Below are positions 1 through 9,860 of a stretch of DNA of 64,000 nucleotides, in pieces. This DNA comes from Mangrovibacterium sp041596335 (GTDB lineage: Bacteria; Bacteroidota; Bacteroidia; Bacteroidales; Prolixibacteraceae). Where the stretch lies: positions 124,001-188,000 of the forward strand of contig NZ_JBFHIT010000001.1 of the NCBI RefSeq assembly GCF_041596335.1, written 5' to 3'. How positions within the stretch are numbered: position 1 is the first letter of the stretch; the number at the start of each line of letters is the position of its first letter. Position numbers and translations under genes: made by a program. The notes under the pieces were generated by a model. It ran no database searches, was not told where the DNA came from, and saw only the letters and a list, made by a program, of their open reading frames with translations.

Positions 1-3000
1 CGAAGGCAACAACGAAGGCATTTTCTACTTGATCGCTGTAAAACGAAAACGACTCCGAAATACGAAGAGTTCCATCAGCCTGGTTTGCCGGCAATGCCGA
101 TCCGATCGTCACCTCAACATCGGGCCCATTTGCTGTGGCACCAACCACCGCATAACCGCCATTGTTTGATGCTGAATTTTCAATCTGAATGGTTGCTGAA
201 GGAAGGCTATTAATCTCATCGGCTAAGGCATCGTTAAAATCGGCGTCTTCACTTTCTGCCAGATCGCTGCCCAAACTACCAATGATCCGAAAACGGTACG
301 CACCGCTGTCGGAACTGAAATAATAACTGCTTTCACGCGATGCCCGACTGATTAATTGCCAGAATATATCGTGACGCGAAGCTTCAGCTTTTGCATTCAG
401 TTCGTCCTCCGTTTCGTTGTTGTACAACAACTCGCCCAACGGAACATCTGCAGATGAAATGACTTCGTGAACTGTGACTTCCGTTGTTCCACTAACATCG
501 GTCGCCGACGCTACGGTGTAACTCCCGTCGTTGTCCTTCGAACCGTTCACAAGCAATACATCACCGGCATTTAGTTTGACTGCAATATTGCCATCTATAC
601 TAATTTTGTGGGTTGAAATATCGACCGACAGAATATCGACCAATGATTTCGGGCTTCCTTCCACCGGACTCTCTCCCGAAAGCACGAGATCGTCTGAATT
701 ATATGTCAGCGGCCGACTATACAAGTTATAGTGGACTACGGCAATCGGAGGATTCGGAACCATATCGACAGCAACCTGATAATCCAGGTAGTTCATGATC
801 GGACAGCCCAGATTCGTGCGGTTCGATTGAGGATTGCTGAAGAACTCGGTTTTGAACAACTCTATCAGTTTCCCGATATCCTGACTGGCCGCACCGTCAA
901 CGTCGTCATCCGGATAATCCGCCCTAATGCTTGTGCCGGCAAGCTTTTCGCCACATTCCAGGGTGAAATAAAAATTCACCTCATCGTCGGTCTGTATGCG
1001 ATAATTTTCAGTAAACAGTCCCTGAACAATTAACTCTTCGAGCCCCATTTTCGCGTCTTCCTCCTGCTCAAACAATTCGTTACTTTTCAGCAGAATCGTT
1101 GCCATATTGTCGGAAACCAAAATCTGCCAGGCATCGCCAACCGGAACAATCTCGAAGTTGGGAGAAAAAAACAATTCGTCCGAATCAGCCTGATCAATGC
1201 CAACCAAAAACGAAGCGCGGCGGCTTAATCCGGAAATATTATCGGGACTCCAAACGGCACACTTGTCTTTATAATTGATTCCGGTTCCGCGGCGCGAACT
1301 AATCCGGGGATAGTCGTTCAGAAACTGCAATTTATCTTCGATCAACTCAGCCGGCCCAACCGCCTCGCCCGATAGTTTTATCGTCAACAAAGCATAATCG
1401 GTAAAACTCTCAGCAAATCGGCCAATCAGGTGATCCAGGAACTTATTTTTTCGTTTCAGGAAAAGCGGCTCATCTTCGGCAATCTGATTGAGAATAACCG
1501 CATGCCCGTTCTTATCCACATAAAGAGCATTGGCATTGGGAACCAAATCAAACAAAGGCTGAGTGTAATACGTGCGCCCGATGATGTAATTCCCAAGCTC
1601 GTCGCGGGCAGCATTCATAGAGAATAAATCCTTCACATGAGCCAGCTGCGAAAAGTAATTGGCCAGCAGCTGGTCGAACACCATCAAATAGCCTTTCAAC
1701 TGCCGGGCTTGAGCCTGTCGCGAATTATTCGCCTGAGCATTGTTGCCACGCGTAGCAAATCCCTCGTCGCCAATACCATAAGCAAGCGGAAATTCATTTT
1801 GAATGCTCTCATAGCTTTCCAGATTCCGGAATTTACCTTCCGGAACATCGAAATCGAGCACAGGATTGAACAGTTTGGCTACACGCTCCTCACCCGATAA
1901 TTCAACCATCAACCGTTCAACTTTGCCGGCCGATGCCCGGAAAGGCAACTGATTTTTGTAGTATGTAATTTTGGAATCGGCAGTACTTAGACGCGGAACG
2001 TATTTTTGCTCAAAAGCCAGCTGCAAACACCATTTCACACTTTGCGACCGGATGGAGCCATCGGCATTGTCGAGCGGAATGTTGGCAATTTGGATTGACC
2101 GAACGGAAACCACGCCCGGAATATCCATGATAAGCTGAATAAGATCGGAAACGTGAATGTACTTTTTTCGGTCGGCCTGCTCCAGCTCAGCATCGTCAAT
2201 AAATCCGTGCTGCAAGGCAGGGCCTTCAAAAATTTGATCTGCAGTCAGGCATTTACGTTCATCGGTTGTGACAAAGTACAGCTGCTCACCCTCTGTCAAC
2301 AAGGCTGAAGGAATCTCTTCGGTCACCATCACCTTGGTTCTGTTCGACTTTCGATCAACCGAAACTGATTTCACGGTGTAATCGCCATCGTTGCTGCGTG
2401 AACCTGAAATTGAAATGATTTGGCCGGCCAGCAAGCGATCCGTTAAATCTCCTTCAACCCTAAAATACCGGAGTTCGCTACTGATTTCAAAAATGGTATA
2501 ATCGTTCCTGATTTTGCACTTGTCCAGCATTTCGGTCAGCGTGTAGAAATGAACGGTTGGCGACAAAAACTTGTCAATTTCGTGAAACATGCGCGCCTGA
2601 AATTCCTCGACATTGGTTTCCGTAGCCAATTCAATATCAGCACAAACAGCAATTTTCTCAACTTTCAGCGCATTCAACCGATAGAAATCTTCACCCAAAT
2701 TCCGATTGCCATGCAAACGAGCTTTCACCTCTTCAATAATCTCCCGAATTTTCTCCACTTTTTGAAGGTAGAAAGCCAGCATGCTGTCCGAATTGTAATA
2801 AATGAAATCGTTGATCTGATTTTCAATCGCCTGTATTCCCAGAATACTGACGACATCTGAAGCAGTTGTAACTGAGCCGGTCAATTTTACAATGTTGTTC
2901 ACCAGCGCATAGGTAATTTCGTATCCTGCAGGCAGTTTCCCAATGTTCAGACTAATGTTTTGCACATTCGATTTAATGCTGAGCTGGTCATCCCAGTCGA

Positions 3001-3685
3001 TATTTGTGTTGTCCCAACGCGGGAACTCAATCGCAATTTTTATTGTCAGCCCGTTTAGTTTCGGATCATCCGAATGCTCTTCAATCACGAAATCTTTCGT
3101 CAGAATATTTTCATTCAGATCGCCAAAAGCATCACAACTTTCAAACTCGAGCAAAATATCATACAAAATACCGACATCGATTGGTGTCTGGCCGGTTTCA
3201 CCCGGCTTGGGGCGGTAAAGCGGATCCGGTTCGAAACTTAGTTTGCTGGCTTTTTGATGCGTAAATACCGGAACTTCGTTCTGCGTTGCTTCTTCAATCC
3301 ATGCGTTTTTCACTCCAACATGCTGGCAATCGGCAGTCGATGGATCGTAAACATCAACGTCTATCAGCAGCTTTCGGTAATCTTTAACGGTAACCGGACT
3401 GTTGGGAAGAATCTCCCGAGCCGTGAAAAAATTCAGACTATCGTCGGGCGTTTCCGGATTGGCCGACAACAAATCCTGAACCGGATAGTTTGCCCGGTAG
3501 CCCAGCTCGGTAATGGCATAACAAAGCACCTCGAGAATGGTGACACCCGGATCGTGGATGTTATAGTCGGTCCAGATTTTCCCGGCCAGTTTTTGAATAT
3601 ACTGAATTCCTTCGTCCCTCAAAAAGTTGTATTGACGACTTTTCGATTCCGGTGCTTTCCGTGATATGGTAATTGGCTCTGACAT
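1..3685 (-). CDS. eCIS large baseplate protein (Afp12/Pvc12-like), partial
   Basis: The reading frame is open from an ATG at 3685 to the left edge, giving at least 1228 residues, so the 3' end is missing. The N-terminus (SEPITISRKAPE...) leads into the stretch IHDPGVTILEVLCYAITELG at about residues 43-62, typical of gp6/gp7-like baseplate proteins of contractile systems. It lies directly downstream of the Pvc11-like gene, the position of Afp12/Pvc12. In those particles this protein forms, with Pvc11, the wedge ring that joins spike, sheath and fibres. Odd feature: a short module of the form GD-hydrophobic-xGSxxNDGxYTV recurs at about 2295-2480, 415-615 and, more diverged, 60-220. The assignment to the baseplate rests on context and on the N-terminal match; exact homology was not tested. 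Confidence 0.8.
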   Translation of the reverse strand, partial: MSEPITISRKAPESKSRQYNFLRDEGIQYIQKLAGKIWTDYNIHDPGVTILEVLCYAITELGYRANYPVQDLLSANPETPDDSLNFFTAREILPNSPVTVKDYRKLLIDVDVYDPSTADCQHVGVKNAWIEEATQNEVPVFTHQKASKLSFEPDPLYRPKPGETGQTPIDVGILYDILLEFESCDAFGDLNENILTKDFVIEEHSDDPKLNGLTIKIAIEFPRWDNTNIDWDDQLSIKSNVQNISLNIGKLPAGYEITYALVNNIVKLTGSVTTASDVVSILGIQAIENQINDFIYYNSDSMLAFYLQKVEKIREIIEEVKARLHGNRNLGEDFYRLNALKVEKIAVCADIELATETNVEEFQARMFHEIDKFLSPTVHFYTLTEMLDKCKIRNDYTIFEISSELRYFRVEGDLTDRLLAGQIISISGSRSNDGDYTVKSVSVDRKSNRTKVMVTEEIPSALLTEGEQLYFVTTDERKCLTADQIFEGPALQHGFIDDAELEQADRKKYIHVSDLIQLIMDIPGVVSVRSIQIANIPLDNADGSIRSQSVKWCLQLAFEQKYVPRLSTADSKITYYKNQLPFRASAGKVERLMVELSGEERVAKLFNPVLDFDVPEGKFRNLESYESIQNEFPLAYGIGDEGFATRGNNAQANNSRQAQARQLKGYLMVFDQLLANYFSQLAHVKDLFSMNAARDELGNYIIGRTYYTQPLFDLVPNANALYVDKNGHAVILNQIAEDEPLFLKRKNKFLDHLIGRFAESFTDYALLTIKLSGEAVGPAELIEDKLQFLNDYPRISSRRGTGINYKDKCAVWSPDNISGLSRRASFLVGIDQADSDELFFSPNFEIVPVGDAWQILVSDNMATILLKSNELFEQEEDAKMGLEELIVQGLFTENYRIQTDDEVNFYFTLECGEKLAGTSIRADYPDDDVDGAASQDIGKLIELFKTEFFSNPQSNRTNLGCPIMNYLDYQVAVDMVPNPPIAVVHYNLYSRPLTYNSDDLVLSGESPVEGSPKSLVDILSVDISTHKISIDGNIAVKLNAGDVLLVNGSKDNDGSYTVASATDVSGTTEVTVHEVISSADVPLGELLYNNETEDELNAKAEASRHDIFWQLISRASRESSYYFSSDSGAYRFRIIGSLGSDLAESEDADFNDALADEINSLPSATIQIENSASNNGGYAVVGATANGPDVEVTIGSALPANQADGTLRISESFSFYSDQVENAFVVAF

Positions 3686-3697
3686 TCGGGAATTATT

Positions 3698-6600
3698 TTA
3701 ATCGCACGGACAATCGTCGGATGCGGCTATTTCACTGGTTATAACTTCATTATCAGGACATGCACATTCTCCTTCCTTTTCGAGCACGACTATTTGATGA
3801 ACTGCTGCCGAAACAAGCACCGAAGCCGAGGTTGAAGCCACAGCCTGTTCGACATCTTTTTGCGGATCGTTTGTCGGATCATCGGCAACAATGTGAAACA
3901 TTTCAAAGCAGGTGATGTAGTCGACATACGGCTGTTCTTCCACAAAATTCAAAATAACTGACTTATGAATTTTGCCGCCAAAAACAATGTCGGAACCACT
4001 CTCGAATGCCCATGGAGAAAGGTATCGGATGATAGACTCATTCAGCTTTTGTTGATAGATTCCTATATCGATTCCGGCGTGGAACTTCACATTGAATTTC
4101 ACCTGAACTTCTTCAAAAATCGGATTGTGAACATGCACATTGATAAACGGCGAACGACCTAAACCGATCAGGGTATCAATGTCGTACAACGTCACCAAAC
4201 TGGTTCGGGGTTTCAGCGGATCAACCGCATTCTTATTCCGGATATTGGATACGACAATTAAGCTGACGTGCCTTGGCGAAGCTTCATTAATACTTGTGTA
4301 AACCCCATCGAAACGAGTGTGATTTAAACATTTCACCTTGTACACCGAGGGAAAATTCTGCAAAATAATCCGTTCGTAATCCCAGATTGTAATCGACCGG
4401 TTTTTGTGGCGCAATCGCTCGCTGACACGCGTATAGAATTCATTACTTTCTTCCTTCACTTTTCCGCCAAAAGAAGTGAATGGCTGTTCTGTTTTTTTGA
4501 TTGCCGAATCGGCAACCACCAATTTCGAAATCGTCTTTTCAGCCATTGGCTTGCTCAGGTAATTCGGATCATTTTCATCATCGGCAAAAACAACTTTCGC
4601 GGCCTGACATCGCACATCAATCAATTGCGGGATACCAAACGAATCGTTGGGAACAGATGCTCGAATCCAATGATATCCGCCCGGTAAGATGGTATTTTCC
4701 ACACAGGCATCCGATGGTACCGCGAACTTCACCACACCGGTAGTTATCACCCCCTTAGTGGTGTCAGCCAGAATATTTTGCTGTGGAAATGGTCTCCATT
4801 CGTTGCAGGCCAGATAGCTCCAATCCACTTCGGGTGGAGTCAAATCCGGGTTGGAAGTGCCCTCGGAAACCTGAAACAAAACAGACAGGTTTTGCGGAGG
4901 CACCAGGTCTTTTATGCCAAGGTACAATTCGCCCTCGTTGGTATATTGAGGGAACAGATAATTGGCTGATGCCGTCGTCTTGATCTCGACAACCCCCATG
5001 GGATGAACATGAAAAAACTGCTCCACACGCTCGCGGTAGTTTTTGTCGCTTTCGTTTTCGGTTCTGATCGTTTCAGCAGAAACGTAGTTTACCGACAATT
5101 CTTCAATTTCGGGCGTGTATGGTTCTTTTGGCAGTTGATCGGTATAATCATCGGTTTCGGCATTTAGTGACACCAACACCCGTTTAGTGTAGGCTGTTGG
5201 GTATTCACGATGACCGAAATCGGTGCCTTTCAAAGTCAACCGCAGAAAGCCCTTCCGACTTGCCTGATTAAATTCGGTGAATTGGCCGATGTTCTCATCG
5301 CGCTCAATAGCTCCCACCAAGGTTGAGGGCGGCTCACCAACCGGATCGTTGTTGCTGAAGCAAATGCTGTGCTCAGCCTTCAATTTGGAACCGGCAGTTT
5401 CGGAAAATAATTTATTGGAATCTGCATCGACTGTTTTCCAACTCTTTTTATCAAGCAATTTGGATTCAAAAATGAAGGAATGATTGGTGCGGGCCGGCGA
5501 ATTAGGATAATAATTGGCATAATGACCGTTAAATCCAGTCGCCAGATCCGGCAACCCAAGCCACTTAATACGAATGGTGAGCTCGTTTAAAGCTTTCTGA
5601 AAAACCTCGCGACTACCAATATAAAAGTTTGAGCCGATGATCGGACGATTACCAAAGGGCTGAAAAGGTTTTCCGATATCCAGCACAGACTGATCGTTTT
5701 GAATTAACAGGTTTTTCGCCTCCCGCACATCAACCACCAGATTCATGCTGCCAATTGTAAAATCCTTCAGGTACTTGTATATAAACGGATTAACGCGGCT
5801 ACTGGGATTTAAAAGAATTTTAACAACCGGCCAGGCGGTTCTTATCGGGTCAAGCAACACCTCTTCATCATATGCTACAATCGCCTCCTGATCTTTGGTA
5901 ATGGTTCGTTTTATAATAATCCGGTTGTGCTGTTTATCGATGGTCGTACTGTGCACCGGATCACCAAAGCTATAAATCAGGTCATCTATTTTGTCCTGCC
6001 CAATATATTTAATCGACCTCACGTCATCCAAATTTCGAAATCGGCTGCCCGGCCGTTTATTGCGTTCCGAAATTATACGCGAGGCAACAGTCAAACCAAT
6101 ATCGTAGTCGCGAAGATTGTCGCCAAACCCTGTTGCCGGATCGTCGAACACAGGCCCCTCAACCGGTTCAATACCTGCAATATCAGCAGCGGTTTTCGCG
6201 CTGTTCAAAAAGTCGAGGATACGCTTTTCCACCACCGGATCAAAACCTGATGAGCCTGCGATCTCCCAAATCGGTTCAATCCATTTTTCTTCCCCGCTAA
6301 ATTTCAGCCGGAAAGCATCATAAAGCATGTCGTTTGTAAGGCTGTTCAACAGTGTTGGCGAACCTGACAGGTTTAAATAGATGGTGATGACACGTTCGCC
6401 TTCGGCTAAAAACAAATTAGGTGAAGCCAGAGCCAGCCCTATTTCAGCCAGATCGCGGTCAGCCACCAAAGCTGTTTCGGAAGCCGATTGGAAGTTTGGA
6501 AACTGAATTCCGCCGAATGTTCGCCAGCTTTGATCTTCGTTGCTGATCCCGCCACCTTTGCCATCGTCCGAATTTGCCTTTGGCGAAACATACAAGCGAT

Positions 6601-7216
6601 AATCATTCTTTGGATCGGGCTCCAATGCGGAAAATAAGTCATTCTTATTTAGGAACAGCGCTTTTAATTCGGCCAACGTTGCTTTGTTGAGCGAAGTTTC
6701 TTCGTCCAGTTTGTAAACCACATTGTTGCCAAGCTCATCCTTCCCTGCTTTGAAGCTGGTTTCCTTTTCGAGCAAATGCGTTGAAACATGTTTGGCCAAC
6801 TCAAAAATCAGGTAAACCTGATCAGGCACTGCCGGTTTTGCAGTCAAATGCAGAACATCGCGATAGTAAAAGTCAAGGTGTTTTTTAGTCCACTGGTTGA
6901 TATCGTCCTGCGCGTATTTAAATAGCTTCAGAAAGGCGATAAACAAAGCAAAATGCGGCGAATTTAGCTGACTATCCGGATCGATATGCTGGTTGAAAAA
7001 ATCGTACCAGTTACTTTTTAGTGGATCGGGGTCAATGGTATTATCGGGTTTGAAGTAGTAAATCTCCTTTGCAAATTCGCCGGCAAAAGCGATCAGATCG
7101 TCCATACTTCGCTCATCAACTGCGACATACCCGGGCAGCAACGTTTTTAGTTGTCGTTGAGCCTGACTGGTGCCGTCGCGCTGCAATGGATTTTTCGAAT
7201 TACAATTGATCGCCAT
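3698..7216 (-). CDS. eCIS baseplate J / gp6-like protein (Afp11/Pvc11-like)
   Basis: 1172 residues. The N-terminal part reads like the large baseplate proteins of eCIS loci, with a run of acidic and aromatic residues and a segment on crossing the tube-binding domain. The C-terminal third (about residues 920-1110) carries the baseplate-J-like pattern: FYTRVSERLRHKNRSITIWD followed by the ILQNFPSVYKVKCLNH stretch, which is characteristic of the family. It would build the baseplate wedges around the spike. It sits 12 bases upstream of the Pvc12-like gene and just downstream of gp25, the standard order. The tail ends in a Cys-rich acidic segment (residues about 1147-1172), which is unusual and unexplained. 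Function in the particle is known for the family; the role here is inferred. Confidence 0.85.
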   Translation of the reverse strand: MAINCNSKNPLQRDGTSQAQRQLKTLLPGYVAVDERSMDDLIAFAGEFAKEIYYFKPDNTIDPDPLKSNWYDFFNQHIDPDSQLNSPHFALFIAFLKLFKYAQDDINQWTKKHLDFYYRDVLHLTAKPAVPDQVYLIFELAKHVSTHLLEKETSFKAGKDELGNNVVYKLDEETSLNKATLAELKALFLNKNDLFSALEPDPKNDYRLYVSPKANSDDGKGGGISNEDQSWRTFGGIQFPNFQSASETALVADRDLAEIGLALASPNLFLAEGERVITIYLNLSGSPTLLNSLTNDMLYDAFRLKFSGEEKWIEPIWEIAGSSGFDPVVEKRILDFLNSAKTAADIAGIEPVEGPVFDDPATGFGDNLRDYDIGLTVASRIISERNKRPGSRFRNLDDVRSIKYIGQDKIDDLIYSFGDPVHSTTIDKQHNRIIIKRTITKDQEAIVAYDEEVLLDPIRTAWPVVKILLNPSSRVNPFIYKYLKDFTIGSMNLVVDVREAKNLLIQNDQSVLDIGKPFQPFGNRPIIGSNFYIGSREVFQKALNELTIRIKWLGLPDLATGFNGHYANYYPNSPARTNHSFIFESKLLDKKSWKTVDADSNKLFSETAGSKLKAEHSICFSNNDPVGEPPSTLVGAIERDENIGQFTEFNQASRKGFLRLTLKGTDFGHREYPTAYTKRVLVSLNAETDDYTDQLPKEPYTPEIEELSVNYVSAETIRTENESDKNYRERVEQFFHVHPMGVVEIKTTASANYLFPQYTNEGELYLGIKDLVPPQNLSVLFQVSEGTSNPDLTPPEVDWSYLACNEWRPFPQQNILADTTKGVITTGVVKFAVPSDACVENTILPGGYHWIRASVPNDSFGIPQLIDVRCQAAKVVFADDENDPNYLSKPMAEKTISKLVVADSAIKKTEQPFTSFGGKVKEESNEFYTRVSERLRHKNRSITIWDYERIILQNFPSVYKVKCLNHTRFDGVYTSINEASPRHVSLIVVSNIRNKNAVDPLKPRTSLVTLYDIDTLIGLGRSPFINVHVHNPIFEEVQVKFNVKFHAGIDIGIYQQKLNESIIRYLSPWAFESGSDIVFGGKIHKSVILNFVEEQPYVDYITCFEMFHIVADDPTNDPQKDVEQAVASTSASVLVSAAVHQIVVLEKEGECACPDNEVITSEIAASDDCPCD

Positions 7217-7228
7217 AAGTCTGTCAGT

Positions 7229-7651
7229 TTAAACAATGTCAGTTCCCTCGGTCAAATAGTAGGGATACACAATATTTCGTCGGTTGTTAGTAGCAATAAC
7301 GGTGTAGTCGATCCGGATTTCAACAATTCCATTTGCGGCATCGATAACGAAATTAACGTCGTCGACTTTAACCCGGGGTTCGAAAAAAAGAATGGCTTTT
7401 TTAGTTCGGGCACTTACTCTCTGAGCCACCGAAACAGACAACCGTTCGAACAATAGTTCGTCCATATTGGCGCCAAAATCAGGCTGCATCACCCGTTCGC
7501 CTCTTGCGGTTGCCAGCAAAATGAGAAGACTCTGCCTGATGTCCTCCTCATCGTCTACCATATTCACGCCATGCCCGCCACGCGAAAACGCGGGAGGAAA
7601 CGACCATCCTCTTCCTAAAAATGTATTTTCTTCTACTTTAATTTTTGCCAT
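7229..7651 (-). CDS. gp25/GPW-like baseplate protein (Afp9/Pvc9-like)
   Basis: I take the ATG at 7651 (140 residues) rather than the in-frame start at 7669, because the protein then opens MAKIKVEENTFLGRGWSFPP, and the FLGRGWSFPP element is the usual beginning of this family. The motifs DDEEDIRQSLLILLATARGE and RVMQPDFGANMDEL are diagnostic of gp25/W baseplate proteins, which form the inner baseplate and nucleate sheath polymerisation. The gene is followed after 12 bases by the Pvc11-like gene. A gap of about 170 bases separates it from the PAAR gene upstream, longer than other gaps in the operon. Identity is firm. Confidence 0.92.
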   Translation of the reverse strand: MAKIKVEENTFLGRGWSFPPAFSRGGHGVNMVDDEEDIRQSLLILLATARGERVMQPDFGANMDELLFERLSVSVAQRVSARTKKAILFFEPRVKVDDVNFVIDAANGIVEIRIDYTVIATNNRRNIVYPYYLTEGTDIV

Positions 7652-7820
7652 TATCAATCTGTTTACCAACCTCGAAGGAGCAAGAGATCACACAGAGATG
7701 AGTCTTGTTACAGACCAATCATCCCTGTGTGTCTTATTGCTAGTCTCCGGGGAAATTATTAGTTCTGGAATCTTTCATAAAAGGTCTTTTATTTTAGTTT
7801 TTCATCTTCATTTTTAACTG
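7652..7820. other. intergenic gap inside the eCIS operon
   Basis: About 169 bases lie between the PAAR and gp25 genes, whereas neighbouring genes are spaced by 5 to 40 bases. The segment holds a low-complexity stretch resembling 'cacagagatga' tracts seen in intergenic junk of many Bacteroidota, and T-rich sequence near 7770-7815. No convincing gene or hairpin was seen. It could hold an internal promoter for the baseplate genes, but nothing in it proves that. Confidence 0.4.
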
Positions 7821-8099
7821 TCAACCGATTATCACCGTTGGTTCACCCACTGCCGCGGTAGCTCCGCACACGGCAACGTCGCCCACCCGAACGGCCGGTT
7901 TTCCACCAATCAAAACAGTTGAACTACCTGCCGGGATAGGGCTCACCGTTGGTTGATGCACATTGGGTGGAAGCGAGCAAACATGATTATCGCCCATCAC
8001 CGCTGCAGGCATTCCTCCAATCAAAACGGTTGGTTCGCCCGGACCAATGATCGTCCCTCCGTGGGTTGTTGTGTCTGTTACTCGAGCTGCTGCCGGCAT
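7821..8099 (-). CDS. PAAR-domain spike tip protein (Afp10/Pvc10-like)
   Basis: 92 residues of PAAR type. It opens MPAAARVTDTTTHGGTI, has two PTVLIGG/STVLIGGKPAVRVGD repeats and ends GEPTVIIG, the usual conical tip fold with Zn-binding His/Cys positions (H13, H38, C41, C78 are candidates). The protein caps the VgrG-like spike and forms the membrane-piercing tip. The gene follows the spike gene after 6 bases. There is no C-terminal extension, so this is a bare tip without a fused toxin. Family membership is very clear. Confidence 0.93.
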   Translation of the reverse strand: MPAAARVTDTTTHGGTIIGPGEPTVLIGGMPAAVMGDNHVCSLPPNVHQPTVSPIPAGSSTVLIGGKPAVRVGDVAVCGATAAVGEPTVIIG

Positions 8100-8105
8100 A
8101 ATCGT

Positions 8106-9860
8106 TTAATTTATCATGACAATTGAACCTTTCACTACGGTTTGCCCGCTCGACGACAGCTCGGCTCCGGCGCTGCCTTCAGCCGTAAACTGCGCCTGCG
8201 ATTTAATATTGATATTCACCCCTTCGAGGTTGATATCGCCATTGGATTTTAGGTTGATATCCGAGTTGCTCTCGAGCGAAATACCATCGGACGAGAGCAG
8301 AAATTTGTTGCTGTTTTCATCCTCAATATTGATAGAGCCTTCATCGTCGCTGATGACAATGGAGTTCCCGTTCGGCGTTTCAATCGTCACGCTGCTTTTG
8401 TCATCATCGAACGTAAGTTTCATGCCACTGCGGGTAGTCAGTCCCTTTTGGTTATTCTCTTCGTCGGGAGGGATGGGTGAAGCTTTGGTGCTGCTAAACA
8501 AAGAGCCCAGAATAATCGGATCGCGCGGATCGTCATTCAAGAAACCAACAATTACTTCGTCGCCAACTTCCGGCCGGAAAACCCAGCCCCGATCCTGCGC
8601 TGCATCCAAGGTAACCAGCCTCGCCCACACCCCTTCGTTCTCGTTGTCGATAATGGGCAATCGCACTTTAATACGCTCTTCACCATCCGGATCTTCGTGA
8701 ATGTTGGTTACCAGCCCTATTTGCAGTCCGTTGACAGCCGGAATCAAACCACTGGCAGGCTTATCAACAATGTCACTAAATTGATTGACGAACCAATCTT
8801 TTTCCAAGCCAAATTCCAGTTCGGTAAACCAGTTGGAATCATTAGTTACCCGGTGCGAAACCGACGAGACAAAAGCGACACCATTCATACGGTCACCAAA
8901 GCCGGCCAGTTGAATAACATGTCCGGGTTTGATATCGCTAAACCCCTGAATCTTCACTTTTCCCCGAATTTTGGCCAGGCGACTACGCACCAGTTGCGCA
9001 TCGGACCACGCTTTTAATTCCGCATTTTTTATTCGCCCCGTATGCTTCAATAACAGTTCCTGAGGGCCGGCAACTGCCGCTAAATCTGCCGCCGAAAAAT
9101 TCCCTTGCTCTGTCAAACCGGGATCGTCACCTTCACCCTCCACAATTTCCTGATTGGTGAGATCCCACGAGCTGCTTTTAACACCGGCAAACTGATCGCG
9201 GGCATCCATTCCGGCTTCAAACTCATAAATATTGTGCCCGTAAGCCAGCTCAACCATGGGATCAGCGGCAAGGTCGGGCGCTTTCACGGTAATTGAACCA
9301 TCATCAACCAATACCAATTTACCATTCACTTCGGCCCTGGTCACCAGAAAATCCCAGTCGGTTGTATGATGCTGAACCAAACTCGCATGTGTTATTGACG
9401 TACTTTCCACATCGGCAGTTAATCCATAGCTTCCGATCACGTCTTCAATCATCTCACTATCTGTCAGTTCAACAAAATACTTGCTTTTGCGTCCAATTGT
9501 CATCTTCACTGCCGGATCCTTCATTTCAACAATCAAATAGGCTGGTTTGCCTTTTCGGGCCTGAATGGCATGTTTAGTAATGATGCCCCGAAAAATGATA
9601 TCCTCGGAAGAATGATAGCCCGCCAAAATTTCGATTTCGTTGCCGGGAACAAACAAATCGCCACTACTGATTTCGAAGTTTTCGCGCGGAACACTACCGT
9701 CGAAAATAACCAGGCGGGCAGTCGGAATCCGGTTAACCGACTTCGTAACCAAAATACTCACCACGCCAACATCTCCACCAATCACCTGCCCGTTCGACAG
9801 AATAGTGAAAGTTGCCAGGTCGGTTTCGGCCTGTGTTGGTATCGTTCGTAAATCAGCCAT
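8106..9860 (-). CDS. VgrG/gp5-gp27-like central spike protein (Afp8/Pvc8-like)
   Basis: 584 residues. The N-terminal 350 residues have the gp27/phage GPD-like fold pattern. An OB-fold follows at about residues 370-460, with the signature GWVFRPEVGDEVIVGFLNDD then DPIILGSLFS. The C-terminal 120 residues are a beta-helix with repeated S/N-D-I-N-L elements, ending in a short strand that would hold the PAAR tip. The protein forms the trimeric spike under the tube. Its start overlaps the end of the LysM gene by 8 bases, suggesting coupled translation. No C-terminal effector domain is present. Assignment is firm on both sequence and position. Confidence 0.93.
   Translation of the reverse strand: MADLRTIPTQAETDLATFTILSNGQVIGGDVGVVSILVTKSVNRIPTARLVIFDGSVPRENFEISSGDLFVPGNEIEILAGYHSSEDIIFRGIITKHAIQARKGKPAYLIVEMKDPAVKMTIGRKSKYFVELTDSEMIEDVIGSYGLTADVESTSITHASLVQHHTTDWDFLVTRAEVNGKLVLVDDGSITVKAPDLAADPMVELAYGHNIYEFEAGMDARDQFAGVKSSSWDLTNQEIVEGEGDDPGLTEQGNFSAADLAAVAGPQELLLKHTGRIKNAELKAWSDAQLVRSRLAKIRGKVKIQGFSDIKPGHVIQLAGFGDRMNGVAFVSSVSHRVTNDSNWFTELEFGLEKDWFVNQFSDIVDKPASGLIPAVNGLQIGLVTNIHEDPDGEERIKVRLPIIDNENEGVWARLVTLDAAQDRGWVFRPEVGDEVIVGFLNDDPRDPIILGSLFSSTKASPIPPDEENNQKGLTTRSGMKLTFDDDKSSVTIETPNGNSIVISDDEGSINIEDENSNKFLLSSDGISLESNSDINLKSNGDINLEGVNINIKSQAQFTAEGSAGAELSSSGQTVVKGSIVMIN

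Noticed and set aside
8116..8700. 194-codon plus-strand ORF
   Set aside because: Ser-rich mirror of the spike's repetitive C-terminus; the VgrG frame is clearly the real one.
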